In this document: positions 35,077 through 43,556 of the stretch, piece after piece
How positions within the stretch are numbered: the stretch's first letter is position 1
How the letters are laid out: each line of letters opens with the position of its first letter
DNA from: Chryseobacterium sp. BLS98
GTDB taxonomy: Bacteria > Bacteroidota > Bacteroidia > Flavobacteriales > Weeksellaceae
DNA length: 64,000 nt
Direction of reading: 5' to 3'
NCBI RefSeq assembly: GCF_001045445.1
Contig: NZ_LFNF01000005.1
Location: 434,001 to 498,000, forward strand
The notes under the pieces: model-generated
The model's database searches: none
What the model saw: only the letters and a program-made list of their open reading frames with translations
Told to the model about the DNA's origin: nothing
Translations under genes and position numbers: made by a program

Positions 35077-35182
35077 GATCTGGTCAGCTGAAGGTATTAA
35101 CTTAATAGAAAAATATATTTTTATATAAATGATTTGGTATTCATTAATGATCAAAATAGCAATACCCAGACACCGGACCAGG

Positions 35183-36343
35183 TTATCTCGAAACCGAATA
35201 TTCTTTCTTACTGGAAAAAACATCGATCATTACCTTTGCAATTCTTTCTTTTTCCTCATCAGAAAGATTGGATCCTGAAGGCAGACACAAACTGTTTCCG
35301 AACAGCTCCTCAGCTACTTTTCCTCCGTAATACGGCGCATCTTTGAATATCGGCTGCAGGTGCATCGGCTTCCAGATAGGCCGGGATTCTATATCATCTT
35401 TCAGAAATGCCAGACGCAGGTCTTCATAATTTTTGGATGTCTTTGTTTCGTCTATTGTAATAACAGACAGCCAGTGATTGCTATAAAAATCAGAGCTGGG
35501 TTCTGAAAATAATTCTACTCCTTCTAAATTTTCACAAAGTTCAGCGTAAAAGCTGTGTACGCTTCTGCGGCCTTCCACTCTTTCTTCCAAAACTTCCATC
35601 TGCCCGCGCCCGATTCCTGCACTGATGTTACTCATCCTGTAATTATACCCTATCTGAGAGTGCTGATAATGCGGGGCTTTATCTCTGGCCTGTGTAGAGA
35701 GAAATACAGCCTTGTCTTTATCTTCCTGGGAATGACACACCAATGCGCCTCCTCCTGAAGTTGTAATAATTTTGTTCCCGTTAAATGATAAAATACCAAA
35801 ACGCCCAAAAGTACCACAAGCCTTTCCTTTATAGGTGGAACCCAACGATTCGGCAGCATCCTCAATTAAAGGAATATCATATTTTGCAGCAATTGATAAA
35901 ATTTCATCCATTTTTGCAGGCATCCCGTAAAGGTTCACCACAATAATCGCTTTCGGTTTTTTACCTTTTGAAATCCTGTCTTCTATAGCTTCCTGTAAAG
36001 CTTCCGGACACATGTTCCAGGTATCTTTTTCGGAATCGATAAATACGGGAACAGCTCCCAGATAGACAATAGGATTAGCAGAGGCGGAAAAGGTCATCGA
36101 CTGGCAAATAACTTCATCTTCAGGACCTACATTGCACTCAATTAATGCCAGGTGTAAAGCAGCGGTTCCTGCAGAAAGTGCAGCTACCTTAACATCTTCA
36201 TTCAAGAATTTCTCCAGATCTCGTTCAAAACCATCAACATTCGGCCCTAAAGGTGCTACCCAGTTAGAGTCAAATGCCTCTTTGATGTACTTTAATTCGC
36301 TTCCTCCCAAATGGGGAGATGACAGCCATACTTTTGATTTCAT
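35183..36343 (-). CDS. DegT/DnrJ/EryC1/StrS aminotransferase, PglE/LegC-like
   Basis: 386 residues. PLP-dependent sugar aminotransferase: Lys191 in SFNGNKIITTSGGG forms the Schiff base, Asp162 in LIEDAAESLGS binds the pyridine, and LSAGTAALHLAL is the phosphate-binding turn. It is predicted to convert UDP-4-keto-6-deoxy-GlcNAc to the 4-amino sugar in the bacillosamine route, since a PglD-like acetyltransferase, a PglC-like sugar transferase and a PglF-like dehydratase share the locus. The gene is last in the operon, 18 nt after the acetyltransferase. A LegC-type role in another 4-amino sugar remains possible. Confidence 0.88.
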   Translation of the reverse strand: MKSKVWLSSPHLGGSELKYIKEAFDSNWVAPLGPNVDGFERDLEKFLNEDVKVAALSAGTAALHLALIECNVGPEDEVICQSMTFSASANPIVYLGAVPVFIDSEKDTWNMCPEALQEAIEDRISKGKKPKAIIVVNLYGMPAKMDEILSIAAKYDIPLIEDAAESLGSTYKGKACGTFGRFGILSFNGNKIITTSGGGALVCHSQEDKDKAVFLSTQARDKAPHYQHSQIGYNYRMSNISAGIGRGQMEVLEERVEGRRSVHSFYAELCENLEGVELFSEPSSDFYSNHWLSVITIDETKTSKNYEDLRLAFLKDDIESRPIWKPMHLQPIFKDAPYYGGKVAEELFGNSLCLPSGSNLSDEEKERIAKVMIDVFSSKKEYSVSR

Positions 36344-36361
36344 ATTTCTACTTTTACTATT

Positions 36362-36964
36362 CTATATTTTTAAACTTCTACTCTTTATTACTTTACCGGG
36401 ATTGCCTACTACGGTAGAGCCATCCGGGACATCGCTAATAATAACAGCTCCTGCACCAATGGTGCACCACTTTCCAATTTCTATTCCCTGTATTACGCTG
36501 GCCCCAATACCAATATGGGTTCCTTCGCCTACATATACATTTCCAGCCAGTGCCACATTGGGAGAAATATGGACAAAATCTTCCAGAATGCAGTCGTGAT
36601 CAATGGAAGCATTGGTATTGATAATACAGTGCTTTCCTATTTTTACAGCCGCATTTACAGTAACGCCAGGCATTGCAACAGTACCCTCCCCGATTTTTAC
36701 CCTTTTGGATATAACCGTCCTGGGGTGGATAAGGGTAACATAATTAAACAGCTCTCCTTGGTTTACTATTCTTTTGCGCGTTTTATTATTTCCTATAGAA
36801 ATAAGGATATCTATTTCATGCTGGGGAACCTCATGAAGAACAGGATAGCTTAACACCCTCTCCTTCAAAGGATTTTCATCGATATAAGCTTCAATTTTGT
36901 AACCGGTTTCTTCAGCTACTTCGGCTACAACTTTGCCATGACCACTTGCTCCGTATAAATACAT
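36362..36964 (-). CDS. Sugar O/N-acetyltransferase, NeuD/PglD family
   Basis: 200 residues. An N-terminal Rossmann-like subdomain (YLYGASGHGKVVAEVAEETG) binds UDP-sugar, and hexapeptide repeats from about residue 90 form a left-handed beta-helix (NTNASIDHDCILEDFVHISP, HIGIGASVIQGIEIG). The catalytic His is probably the one in IDHDC. It is predicted to acetylate the 4-amino group made by the adjacent aminotransferase, using acetyl-CoA. It lies between the PglC-like and PglE-like genes in one operon. Confidence 0.9.
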   Translation of the reverse strand: MYLYGASGHGKVVAEVAEETGYKIEAYIDENPLKERVLSYPVLHEVPQHEIDILISIGNNKTRKRIVNQGELFNYVTLIHPRTVISKRVKIGEGTVAMPGVTVNAAVKIGKHCIINTNASIDHDCILEDFVHISPNVALAGNVYVGEGTHIGIGASVIQGIEIGKWCTIGAGAVIISDVPDGSTVVGNPGKVIKSRSLKI

Positions 36965-36982
36965 ATTCTAACTACATTTAAA

Positions 36983-37588
36983 TTAATTACTCCCATTAAA
37001 AATTTCTGCAGTTGCCTGCCCTGCCTGGTTGATTCCTTCTTTTTTTATTACTTTTTTTAAAGTAAGAAGGACTACCCTGCAGTCTGTTTTAAATGACAAA
37101 TGATCTATATACCATATGTCTAATTCAAATTTTTTAGTCCACGAAATAGCATTTCTTCCATTCACCTGTGCCCAGCCTGTAATTCCCGGCCGTATATTAT
37201 GTCTGCGTTTTTGAGATTCATTATATAAAGGGAGATATTGTGGCAGCAGGGGTCTCGGACCTATAAGTGCCATGTCTCCTTTCAATACATTGATCAGTTG
37301 TGGAAGCTCATCCAGGGAAGTCTGACGGATAAAACTTCCAACAGGGGTCAAGCGTTCCGAGTCGGGCAGAAGATTGCCCTTTTTATCCTTCCTGTCATTC
37401 ATCGTCTTAAATTTGATGATATGAAATATCTTTTCATTAAGTCCCGGTCTGGCCTGAAAAAAGAATGGTTTCCCCTGGTTGGCAAAATACAGCAGGATGG
37501 TAACCACAATAAAAACAGGCGATAATAAGATCAGTCCTATTAAAGCGATCAGAAAATCTATCATTCTTTTAAAAAACAATTTATACAC
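36983..37588 (-). CDS. Initiating sugar-phosphate transferase, PglC-like (polyprenyl-P)
   Basis: 201 residues, matching the small monotopic PglC type rather than the long WbaP type. The start is GTG at 37588, overlapping the preceding glycosyltransferase stop by 8 nt. An N-terminal re-entrant helix (FLIALIGLILLSPVFIVVTILL) is followed by the basic FKTMNDRKDKKG, the Asp-Glu dyad in TSLDELPQLINVLKGDMALIGPRP, and RPGITGWAQVNGRN. It transfers the first sugar-1-phosphate (predicted diacetyl-bacillosamine) to undecaprenyl phosphate at the inner membrane face. Confidence 0.93.
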   Translation of the reverse strand: MYKLFFKRMIDFLIALIGLILLSPVFIVVTILLYFANQGKPFFFQARPGLNEKIFHIIKFKTMNDRKDKKGNLLPDSERLTPVGSFIRQTSLDELPQLINVLKGDMALIGPRPLLPQYLPLYNESQKRRHNIRPGITGWAQVNGRNAISWTKKFELDIWYIDHLSFKTDCRVVLLTLKKVIKKEGINQAGQATAEIFNGSN

Positions 37589-38750
37589 GATATTCTCTTT
37601 CTTTAACCAGTTTATTGTATTCTCCTAACAAAGCTTCCCAAACCAATGACTGCTCATACCGGGACTGAATCATAGATCTTGCATTGATTTTCAATTGATC
37701 ATAATAATTCTGATCCGACATCATTCTGGCCATAGCTTCTCCAAGCTTTTCACTATCTTTTACCGGAACAATTACTCCGTTTTGATTTTCTATAATAATT
37801 TCGTTGCATCCGTTGATATCTGAGACAATACTTGGCAGGCCCATCGCCCCGGCCTGTATCACTACATTAGGGAAACCTTCCCGATAACTTGGAAAAGTCA
37901 GCGCATGGGAAACCGCGAAATAAGGACGGACATCCTTCTGAAAACCTACAGAAAGGATATCGGGATTATTTTCTATTTCTTTCAGGGTATCCGGATGCAG
38001 CGGATCCATTTCCTGTTCCAAAGGGCCTACCAGTAATAATCTGGAGCGGCGCTGCGGGCTTTCTGTCTTCTTCAAAAGGGAGAACGCATCCACTAATTCA
38101 TTAATTCCTTTATCTCCTACCAGACGGCCTACAAACACAAAAACAAAATCTGTATCCTGTATGTTCAGTTCTTTTTTTAAATTCTCTTTCTGCTCTTCAG
38201 TAATTTGTTCAGGTGAGAAATAATTCAGGTCGATTCCATTCACATTTCCGTTCCCAATTACTTTTAAGGGTTTTGTGGTGATCCTGTAGTTGATCAAATC
38301 CTTTTTAACCCCTTCTCCTTCAGGATAAATATGGGTAGCCGCCCAGCATAACAACTGATCCATGCTGATAAGAAGCTTCTGCACAGCACCTTTCCTTGTC
38401 GGAAAAATAAGCCCCGTAAAAGTGTGGATACGGATGGGCACACCTGCAATTTTACCTGCCAGCATGGTCAAAAGTCCGGCTTTTGGGGTGATGGAATGCA
38501 CAATGACCGGTTTTTCAACTTTTAAAATTTTATACAATCGGCATAGAGAAACAAGGTCTTTCCAGGGACTGATTCCTCTTTCCATATTGACTTCAATCGT
38601 TTTTATACCTTCTCTCTGCCTCAGCTCTTCAAGCAACTGCCCTTCAGAAGTTATTCCCACAACTTCATAGAACTCATTGAGGAACCTTAACTGTCCTTTT
38701 AACAGAACATTTAAAGACAATGGTATGGTTGATGTCCGAATTAGTTTCAT
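37581..38750 (-). CDS. Glycosyltransferase family 4, PglA-like
   Basis: 389 residues, GT-B fold. The donor-binding C-terminal half shows FVFVGRLVGDKGINELVDAF and SYREGFPNVVIQAGAMGLPSI (E-x7-E type). Close pairing with a PglC-like gene, and the phrase HSITPKAGLLTMLAGKIAGV in the N-terminal half, match the group that adds the second sugar (GalNAc-like) to the lipid-linked first sugar. Its stop overlaps the GTG start of the sugar transferase. Confidence 0.9.
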   Translation of the reverse strand: MKLIRTSTIPLSLNVLLKGQLRFLNEFYEVVGITSEGQLLEELRQREGIKTIEVNMERGISPWKDLVSLCRLYKILKVEKPVIVHSITPKAGLLTMLAGKIAGVPIRIHTFTGLIFPTRKGAVQKLLISMDQLLCWAATHIYPEGEGVKKDLINYRITTKPLKVIGNGNVNGIDLNYFSPEQITEEQKENLKKELNIQDTDFVFVFVGRLVGDKGINELVDAFSLLKKTESPQRRSRLLLVGPLEQEMDPLHPDTLKEIENNPDILSVGFQKDVRPYFAVSHALTFPSYREGFPNVVIQAGAMGLPSIVSDINGCNEIIIENQNGVIVPVKDSEKLGEAMARMMSDQNYYDQLKINARSMIQSRYEQSLVWEALLGEYNKLVKEREYRV

Positions 38751-38752
38751 AA

Positions 38753-40078
38753 TCAGTATAAGGATTGAATGTCTTTTAACAATCTGTTTCTGCTTTCTGT
38801 AACCAGGCTCATCGACTGGTCCAGCTTCGATTTTATATGATCGTATTCTGAAATGGCCTTATCAAACATATTGATCAGCAAATCAGGCTGCACATCCTGA
38901 ATCTGAACCACATAATCGTCAAGATTAAAATCTCCCATGATTCCCAGCGCTTTATTACCTCCATACCCTATGGCAATGGAAGGAACCAGAGAAGTCAGTG
39001 AAAATATAATGGAATGAAAACGGGTTCCCACGAAAAAGTAGAAATTGGAATACACCGCTTTCAGTACATCGCAGGATAAGTTCTCATTGATCCAGATGAT
39101 ATCAGGATCCTGAATCTTCTCAAGTAAATCTCTTATGGCATTACGGTCATCTTCATGGGAATTAGGTCCTAATGATTGGTTACACAGCGCAACTTTATAT
39201 CCTTTATCTAGCAAATGCTTTGTAAGGGCTACCACTGAATCTATATATTTTTTATACAGTGCTTCCGGATTCGAAAGTCCCGGGAAGCGCCATGGACGGA
39301 TGGTAACTCCGACGATTTTGTCTTCTTTTTTCAGATTATATTTCTGCAATATTTTCAGTGCTTCTTCCTGGCTTCCTTTTTCCAGGAAAAATCCAAGGTC
39401 CATTTCTACTGGGATATTTTTACCCAGTAATGCGCCTAAACTTTTTGAAGAAACATTTTCACGTGCATAAACCAAATCCAGCTGGTTGAATACTGTGCGT
39501 ACCTGTTGTTTAACCGTCAGCCCAATAAAAGGCCCATATGAATTGGGCAGGAAAACAACTTTTTTGCCTAATGCTTTGGCAAGCCTTACATAAAACAAGA
39601 AATACCACATTAGGTAAGGTGCTGTTTTTTCGCCGTAAGCATGAATAAACCCTCCTCCTTTTACAAAAATGGTTTTTGCTTCGTGAAACTGTTTAACCGT
39701 CTGGTAAGTCTTATCATCAAAGTTTTTCTTTACTTTTTCCAGGTCATTGCATATTTTAATAAGATACCTGGTATTTTTAAAATCCATTCCTGCATTTCTA
39801 ATCTGCTTTAAAAGCTCAAGTTTGGATTCTTTTATATGCTGGTCGGCCTTGTGCTGCCCTCTTCTGGGATGCTTTAAAATATTGGCTAATAACTTAAAAC
39901 CATGATCTTCGGACTGTTTGCACAATAATGCTCTTTCTTCTTCATTTTCGCCTGCATCCAGTATATATACTTCATCATAAAGTCCGGTATCCTTTGCCAG
40001 CCTCCAGCTTTCCCAGACCAATGCCTGATCTCCTTTATTCAAATCCGTTACTCCCGGTACTATTATAGCATTATTCAT
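38753..40078 (-). CDS. Polysaccharide pyruvyl transferase family protein
   Basis: 441 residues. The family pattern is present: N-terminal NKGDQALVWESWRLA, FVKGGGFIHAYGEKTAPYL, VFLPNSYGPFIG, and near the C-terminus FYFFVGTRFHSIIFSLTSLVPSIAIGYGGNKALGI. These enzymes add a pyruvate ketal from phosphoenolpyruvate to a sugar, giving the polymer a negative charge. It lies 1-2 nt from both neighbours in the operon. The acceptor sugar is unknown. Confidence 0.88.
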   Translation of the reverse strand: MNNAIIVPGVTDLNKGDQALVWESWRLAKDTGLYDEVYILDAGENEEERALLCKQSEDHGFKLLANILKHPRRGQHKADQHIKESKLELLKQIRNAGMDFKNTRYLIKICNDLEKVKKNFDDKTYQTVKQFHEAKTIFVKGGGFIHAYGEKTAPYLMWYFLFYVRLAKALGKKVVFLPNSYGPFIGLTVKQQVRTVFNQLDLVYARENVSSKSLGALLGKNIPVEMDLGFFLEKGSQEEALKILQKYNLKKEDKIVGVTIRPWRFPGLSNPEALYKKYIDSVVALTKHLLDKGYKVALCNQSLGPNSHEDDRNAIRDLLEKIQDPDIIWINENLSCDVLKAVYSNFYFFVGTRFHSIIFSLTSLVPSIAIGYGGNKALGIMGDFNLDDYVVQIQDVQPDLLINMFDKAISEYDHIKSKLDQSMSLVTESRNRLLKDIQSLY

Positions 40079-40079
40079 T

Positions 40080-40991
40080 CTATATCAATTTTCCTTGTTT
40101 AATCCTGTGTGTATTTTGCTTTACCTTGCGGCTGATGTATACGTTCAGCAATATGCCAAAAGGAACGGCTATGAACGTATAGAACTTATTGGGTGAGCCT
40201 TTGAAAAAATTCCATTTTTTGGCAAAAAGACAAGAGGATATATAGTGTATTGAGTTCTTCAGTACTACTTTTTTATTAATCCCATACTTCATTTTTATTT
40301 TTCTGTATTCAATAAATGAGTTGGGGCTGTCTTTGTATCTTTTATACAATCCGTTGGACAATCCGTCCTGCTGGTATTCTATGATACAATATATTTCGTT
40401 CGAAAGAAGAAATTTATGATTCTGGTCAATCAGGGTAAAGATCCAGCTGACCTCATGAAAGATTTCGTTTTCAAAATAGGGATACGGGAGGTACTTTTTG
40501 TATACTTCCGTATCAAAAATATATTTTTTGTCACCTTTGATTTTGTAGAGGTCTACCAATTCCGAATAGGTGGATTCTTTTACATCAGGTAATTGCTCGC
40601 CAGCTACAGATCCGTCTTCATAAGCATCCAGACCGATAATTCCGGCAGAATTGTCTTTTTTATTGGCCTTCCAAAATCTCAGTATTTTTTCAACGGCATC
40701 ATCCGGCATATAATCATCTGAATCGATGCATGTAAACAGTTCAGTATCAATATAGTTTAATGCTAAAATCTGAGCTGCCAGCTTTCCTTTATTCTTCTGA
40801 TAGTAGTATTGTATCTCTATTTTGTCTTCTTCTATCCATTGCTGAACCTGTCCGGAAGTACGATCACCGGAGCCGTCATCCACAATGATCCATTTGAAAT
40901 CAGAATTACTTTGATTGCACAAAGAGTTATAAAGTCTTGCTAAAGTCTTTTCTCTGTTAAAAGTTGGTGTAAAAATGGTGATAGACTTCAT
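40080..40991 (-). CDS. Glycosyltransferase family 2
   Basis: 303 residues, GT-A fold. It opens with TIFTPTFNREKTLARLYNSL, then WIIVDDGSGDRT and FTCIDSDDYMPDDA, where DSDD is the metal/nucleotide-binding DxD. A C-terminal hydrophobic segment (FIAVPFGILLNVYI) and basic tail may anchor it to the membrane. The stop codon is 1 nt from the pyruvyltransferase gene, and the start overlaps the next gene upstream by 4 nt, so it is tightly coupled. Sugar and linkage unknown. Confidence 0.92.
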   Translation of the reverse strand: MKSITIFTPTFNREKTLARLYNSLCNQSNSDFKWIIVDDGSGDRTSGQVQQWIEEDKIEIQYYYQKNKGKLAAQILALNYIDTELFTCIDSDDYMPDDAVEKILRFWKANKKDNSAGIIGLDAYEDGSVAGEQLPDVKESTYSELVDLYKIKGDKKYIFDTEVYKKYLPYPYFENEIFHEVSWIFTLIDQNHKFLLSNEIYCIIEYQQDGLSNGLYKRYKDSPNSFIEYRKIKMKYGINKKVVLKNSIHYISSCLFAKKWNFFKGSPNKFYTFIAVPFGILLNVYISRKVKQNTHRIKQGKLI

Positions 40992-42154
40992 GATGTACCC
41001 AATTTTTTAAAGATTTTATCAAACTCTTCTACCTGGTTTTTCTTATCATAATTATTGACGATCAATGCTTTCCCATTACCGGCAATAAAATTATACAGGC
41101 CTCTGTCATCATACAGTTTACAGATATACTCATAATAATCATCTACATTATTATGGGTAGCGATATAGCCTGTAAAATTGTGCAGTATATAATCTGTTAC
41201 TCCGCCCACCGGATTGGCAATAACAGGTATTTCAAATGCCAAAGCTTCCATGATTACACGGGGTAACCCTTCAGTATCGGATGGATGAATGAGAATGTCA
41301 CTGCTTTTAAAAATGCTGTATGGATCTTTTTGATTAAGCAGAATTTCTACATGATTATCAAGTTTATACTGGCTAATCTCTGTACGGATCTTATTTAAAA
41401 AATTCTCTGAAACAGGGGTATCGTATACAGCTCCCATCAGGATGATTTTAAAATTAATGTTATTATCCTTTAATCTTCTGGCTAAAGAAATTGACAGATC
41501 CTGCCCTTTTGCCGGTAAAAAACCACCACAATGTAAAATCACCACAGGATCGCCTTCTTTATGCGCTCCTCTTTCTTTTTTGTATTGTTCAACTTTCGTT
41601 AAATCAATCGCATTGGGTACAACAAATATTTTTTCTAAAGGAGCTAAACCTCCTGTATAAATTGCCTGTCTTGTGGATTGGGATACCCCGATAAAATAAT
41701 CGGAATTATACTTGAACATTAGCTTTTTGAAAAAGCCTATCGAATTATAAGCGAACCAGCCCCTTGCAAAATAAGCGATCTTATAGTCTTTCCCCTTCTT
41801 TAAAATCGAATTGGTTTTTATATTGTTGATAATAACCACATCCGGTTTAAAGGTGTTCTGAAATTTTTTAAATTCTTTTTTCAGCTTCACCCAATCCAAT
41901 AAAAAAGAAATAATATTCATCCCTATTTTAAAGGGATTTTTGGTACTAAAAATCGCAATAGGGTTATCATTTTTCTTTAAAATCTGTATTGGGATTTTAT
42001 TGGCCTGTACATCTTCTACAAACTCGCTGCAACTGCCCCAGAAATCTACGATAACCGAATTATGCCCCTCTTCATTTAGTCGTTTCGCCAATTCTATGGT
42101 ACTTTTACGAGCACCACCATGAATTTGAACGGCTTCAAGGAAAATTATATTCAT
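40988..42154 (-). CDS. Glycosyltransferase family 4 (GT-B)
   Basis: 388 residues. Family signs are HGGARKSTIELAKRLNEEGH near the N-terminus, VILHCGGFLPAKGQDLSISLA, and HPSDTEGLPRVIMEALAFEIPVIANPVGG in the donor-binding site. It is the first gene after a 373-nt gap containing a good promoter, so it may head its own transcript. It overlaps the downstream GT2 gene by 4 nt. Donor and acceptor are unknown. Confidence 0.92.
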   Translation of the reverse strand: MNIIFLEAVQIHGGARKSTIELAKRLNEEGHNSVIVDFWGSCSEFVEDVQANKIPIQILKKNDNPIAIFSTKNPFKIGMNIISFLLDWVKLKKEFKKFQNTFKPDVVIINNIKTNSILKKGKDYKIAYFARGWFAYNSIGFFKKLMFKYNSDYFIGVSQSTRQAIYTGGLAPLEKIFVVPNAIDLTKVEQYKKERGAHKEGDPVVILHCGGFLPAKGQDLSISLARRLKDNNINFKIILMGAVYDTPVSENFLNKIRTEISQYKLDNHVEILLNQKDPYSIFKSSDILIHPSDTEGLPRVIMEALAFEIPVIANPVGGVTDYILHNFTGYIATHNNVDDYYEYICKLYDDRGLYNFIAGNGKALIVNNYDKKNQVEEFDKIFKKLGTS

Positions 42155-42527
42155 TTTATATCACTTTCATTATTGTTATATAATTGATAAAAATTGAGTT
42201 ATAAGTTTTTTTTAAAGCTAAGTTTCACATGAATCAACAACCATCATATCTCCAGAGCAAAAAGCCTGAAAATGTTATGATTATTTTCAATAATTAAAAT
42301 GATTTTTCTTCAGATCTGTGTGTGCAGATATTAATAGCGATGCAACAAAAAATTATCTTTAAAATAATGCAATTATTTAATTAATTTATTATAATAATCA
42401 CATTATGAATGAATTTTCTCCTACATAAAACAAATATACAAAAAAATAATATGTCACAAATATTTGAATCAAAGATTATTTTCAATAACTTAAGCAAAAA
42501 ATGAAAATTTACACTCAAATATTAAAT
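42155..42527. other. Long gap inside the polysaccharide operon
   Basis: 373 A+T-rich nt between ATP-grasp and glycosyltransferase genes that are otherwise packed with 4-nt overlaps. It contains a consensus promoter (42431-42460, minus), leaving an unusually long leader of about 275 nt before the GT start. No ORF or strong hairpin is visible. Confidence 0.55.
42431..42460 (-). promoter_or_regulatory. Predicted internal promoter of the polysaccharide locus
   Basis: On the minus strand TTTG (42460-42457), an 18-nt spacer and TATATTTG (42438-42431), matching the Bacteroidota consensus. Confidence 0.65.
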
Positions 42528-43556
42528 TTATGTGAACTCATTTAAAAAATTCCGAACAATTTCATATTCCAGATTTACGTGAGATTCGTTCCAATTGAGG
42601 GCTGTATCGAAGAATCCCTGACATCTGTCATAAACATACGGCTGAAACCCATAACTGATTTCTACCATTAATGGCCGGTCTTCAGAATCAAATATAAAAT
42701 CGTACGCAACGCATATCATTTTCAGCTGCCGGGCAGTTTTGAAAGCAATATCCACTGCTTCAAGATTAAATTTCCCCGGTGCAAATTCCAGCATACCACT
42801 GCCGGAAGCCCTGAAATCATTATCCCTGGTATTTCTTTTCAGATAATAGCACTTATCCCCAATTACAATAAGTCTTATATCATAAGTCAGTCCCGGGATA
42901 AACTCCTGGAAATAGACATAATTTCTCTGTTTTGGAAAAACCTTGTATTGTTTGTCTACAAAAATCCCTTTAAAACCCCATTTCAGGACCCTAAGGAAAT
43001 TATGTGTTGTCTTCTGTCTCCAGAATCTTTCGATTGTATCGGTAAAAACGGTCCAGGAATCAAATGCAGCGAACCCGCGGCCAAATGCCTGATTTACAAT
43101 TTTCCTTGCCTGGCTTTTCGTTTTAACAAGCTTTACATTAATAGATCCTGCCCCACCTTTTAATTTGAAGACTTTCGGAAAGGATGTCTTTTCTACATAA
43201 TCTTCCGCTTCTTTCTTATGGTAAAAAACATCTGCCTTTACCAATGGCACCCCGAGAGCCTCAAGAAGGTACTTCTGAGCCACTTTATCATCAAAATGCC
43301 AATAGGCATCCTCACTTGGGAAAGTCTTTACACCGATTTGACTAATGGATCTGAACAGAGTTCTTGCATGCAGCATATCTTCATAATAATTCTGGTTGAA
43401 ATGCCACATAAAGTGGGTTACCTTATGTTCTTTAACCTGCGCAATGATATCATTATCAAAGGCATTTATTAGGACATAAGGGATATTTTTCTCTTCCAGA
43501 TACCCGATCCAGCGATCGGAAAAACTTCCTTTACGGTGATGTATTGCTATCTTCAT
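42528..43556 (-). CDS. ATP-grasp family ligase in polysaccharide locus
   Basis: 342 residues. The N-terminal domain (MKIAIHHRKGSFSDRWIGYL) precedes an ATP-grasp fold. FPKVFKLKGGAGSINVKLVKT is the nucleotide-binding lysine and glycine loop, YVYFQEFIPGLTYDIRLIVIGDK is the next strand, and DFIFDSEDRPLMVEISYGFQPY carries the metal-binding D/E-N-like pair, with E-I-S in place of E-V-N. The fold resembles RimK and the amino-acid/peptide ligases. In this setting it could form an amide between an amino acid and the uronic acid carboxyl of the repeat unit. It overlaps the Wzx start by 4 nt. The substrate is inferred. Confidence 0.8.
   Translation of the reverse strand: MKIAIHHRKGSFSDRWIGYLEEKNIPYVLINAFDNDIIAQVKEHKVTHFMWHFNQNYYEDMLHARTLFRSISQIGVKTFPSEDAYWHFDDKVAQKYLLEALGVPLVKADVFYHKKEAEDYVEKTSFPKVFKLKGGAGSINVKLVKTKSQARKIVNQAFGRGFAAFDSWTVFTDTIERFWRQKTTHNFLRVLKWGFKGIFVDKQYKVFPKQRNYVYFQEFIPGLTYDIRLIVIGDKCYYLKRNTRDNDFRASGSGMLEFAPGKFNLEAVDIAFKTARQLKMICVAYDFIFDSEDRPLMVEISYGFQPYVYDRCQGFFDTALNWNESHVNLEYEIVRNFLNEFT

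Noticed and set aside
42528..43556. ATP-grasp ligase as part of a graspetide (microviridin-like) pathway with the peptide at 29753
   Set aside because: The genes are 13 kb apart in different operons, and the precursor lacks the graspetide core motifs; the ligase is coupled to capsule genes.
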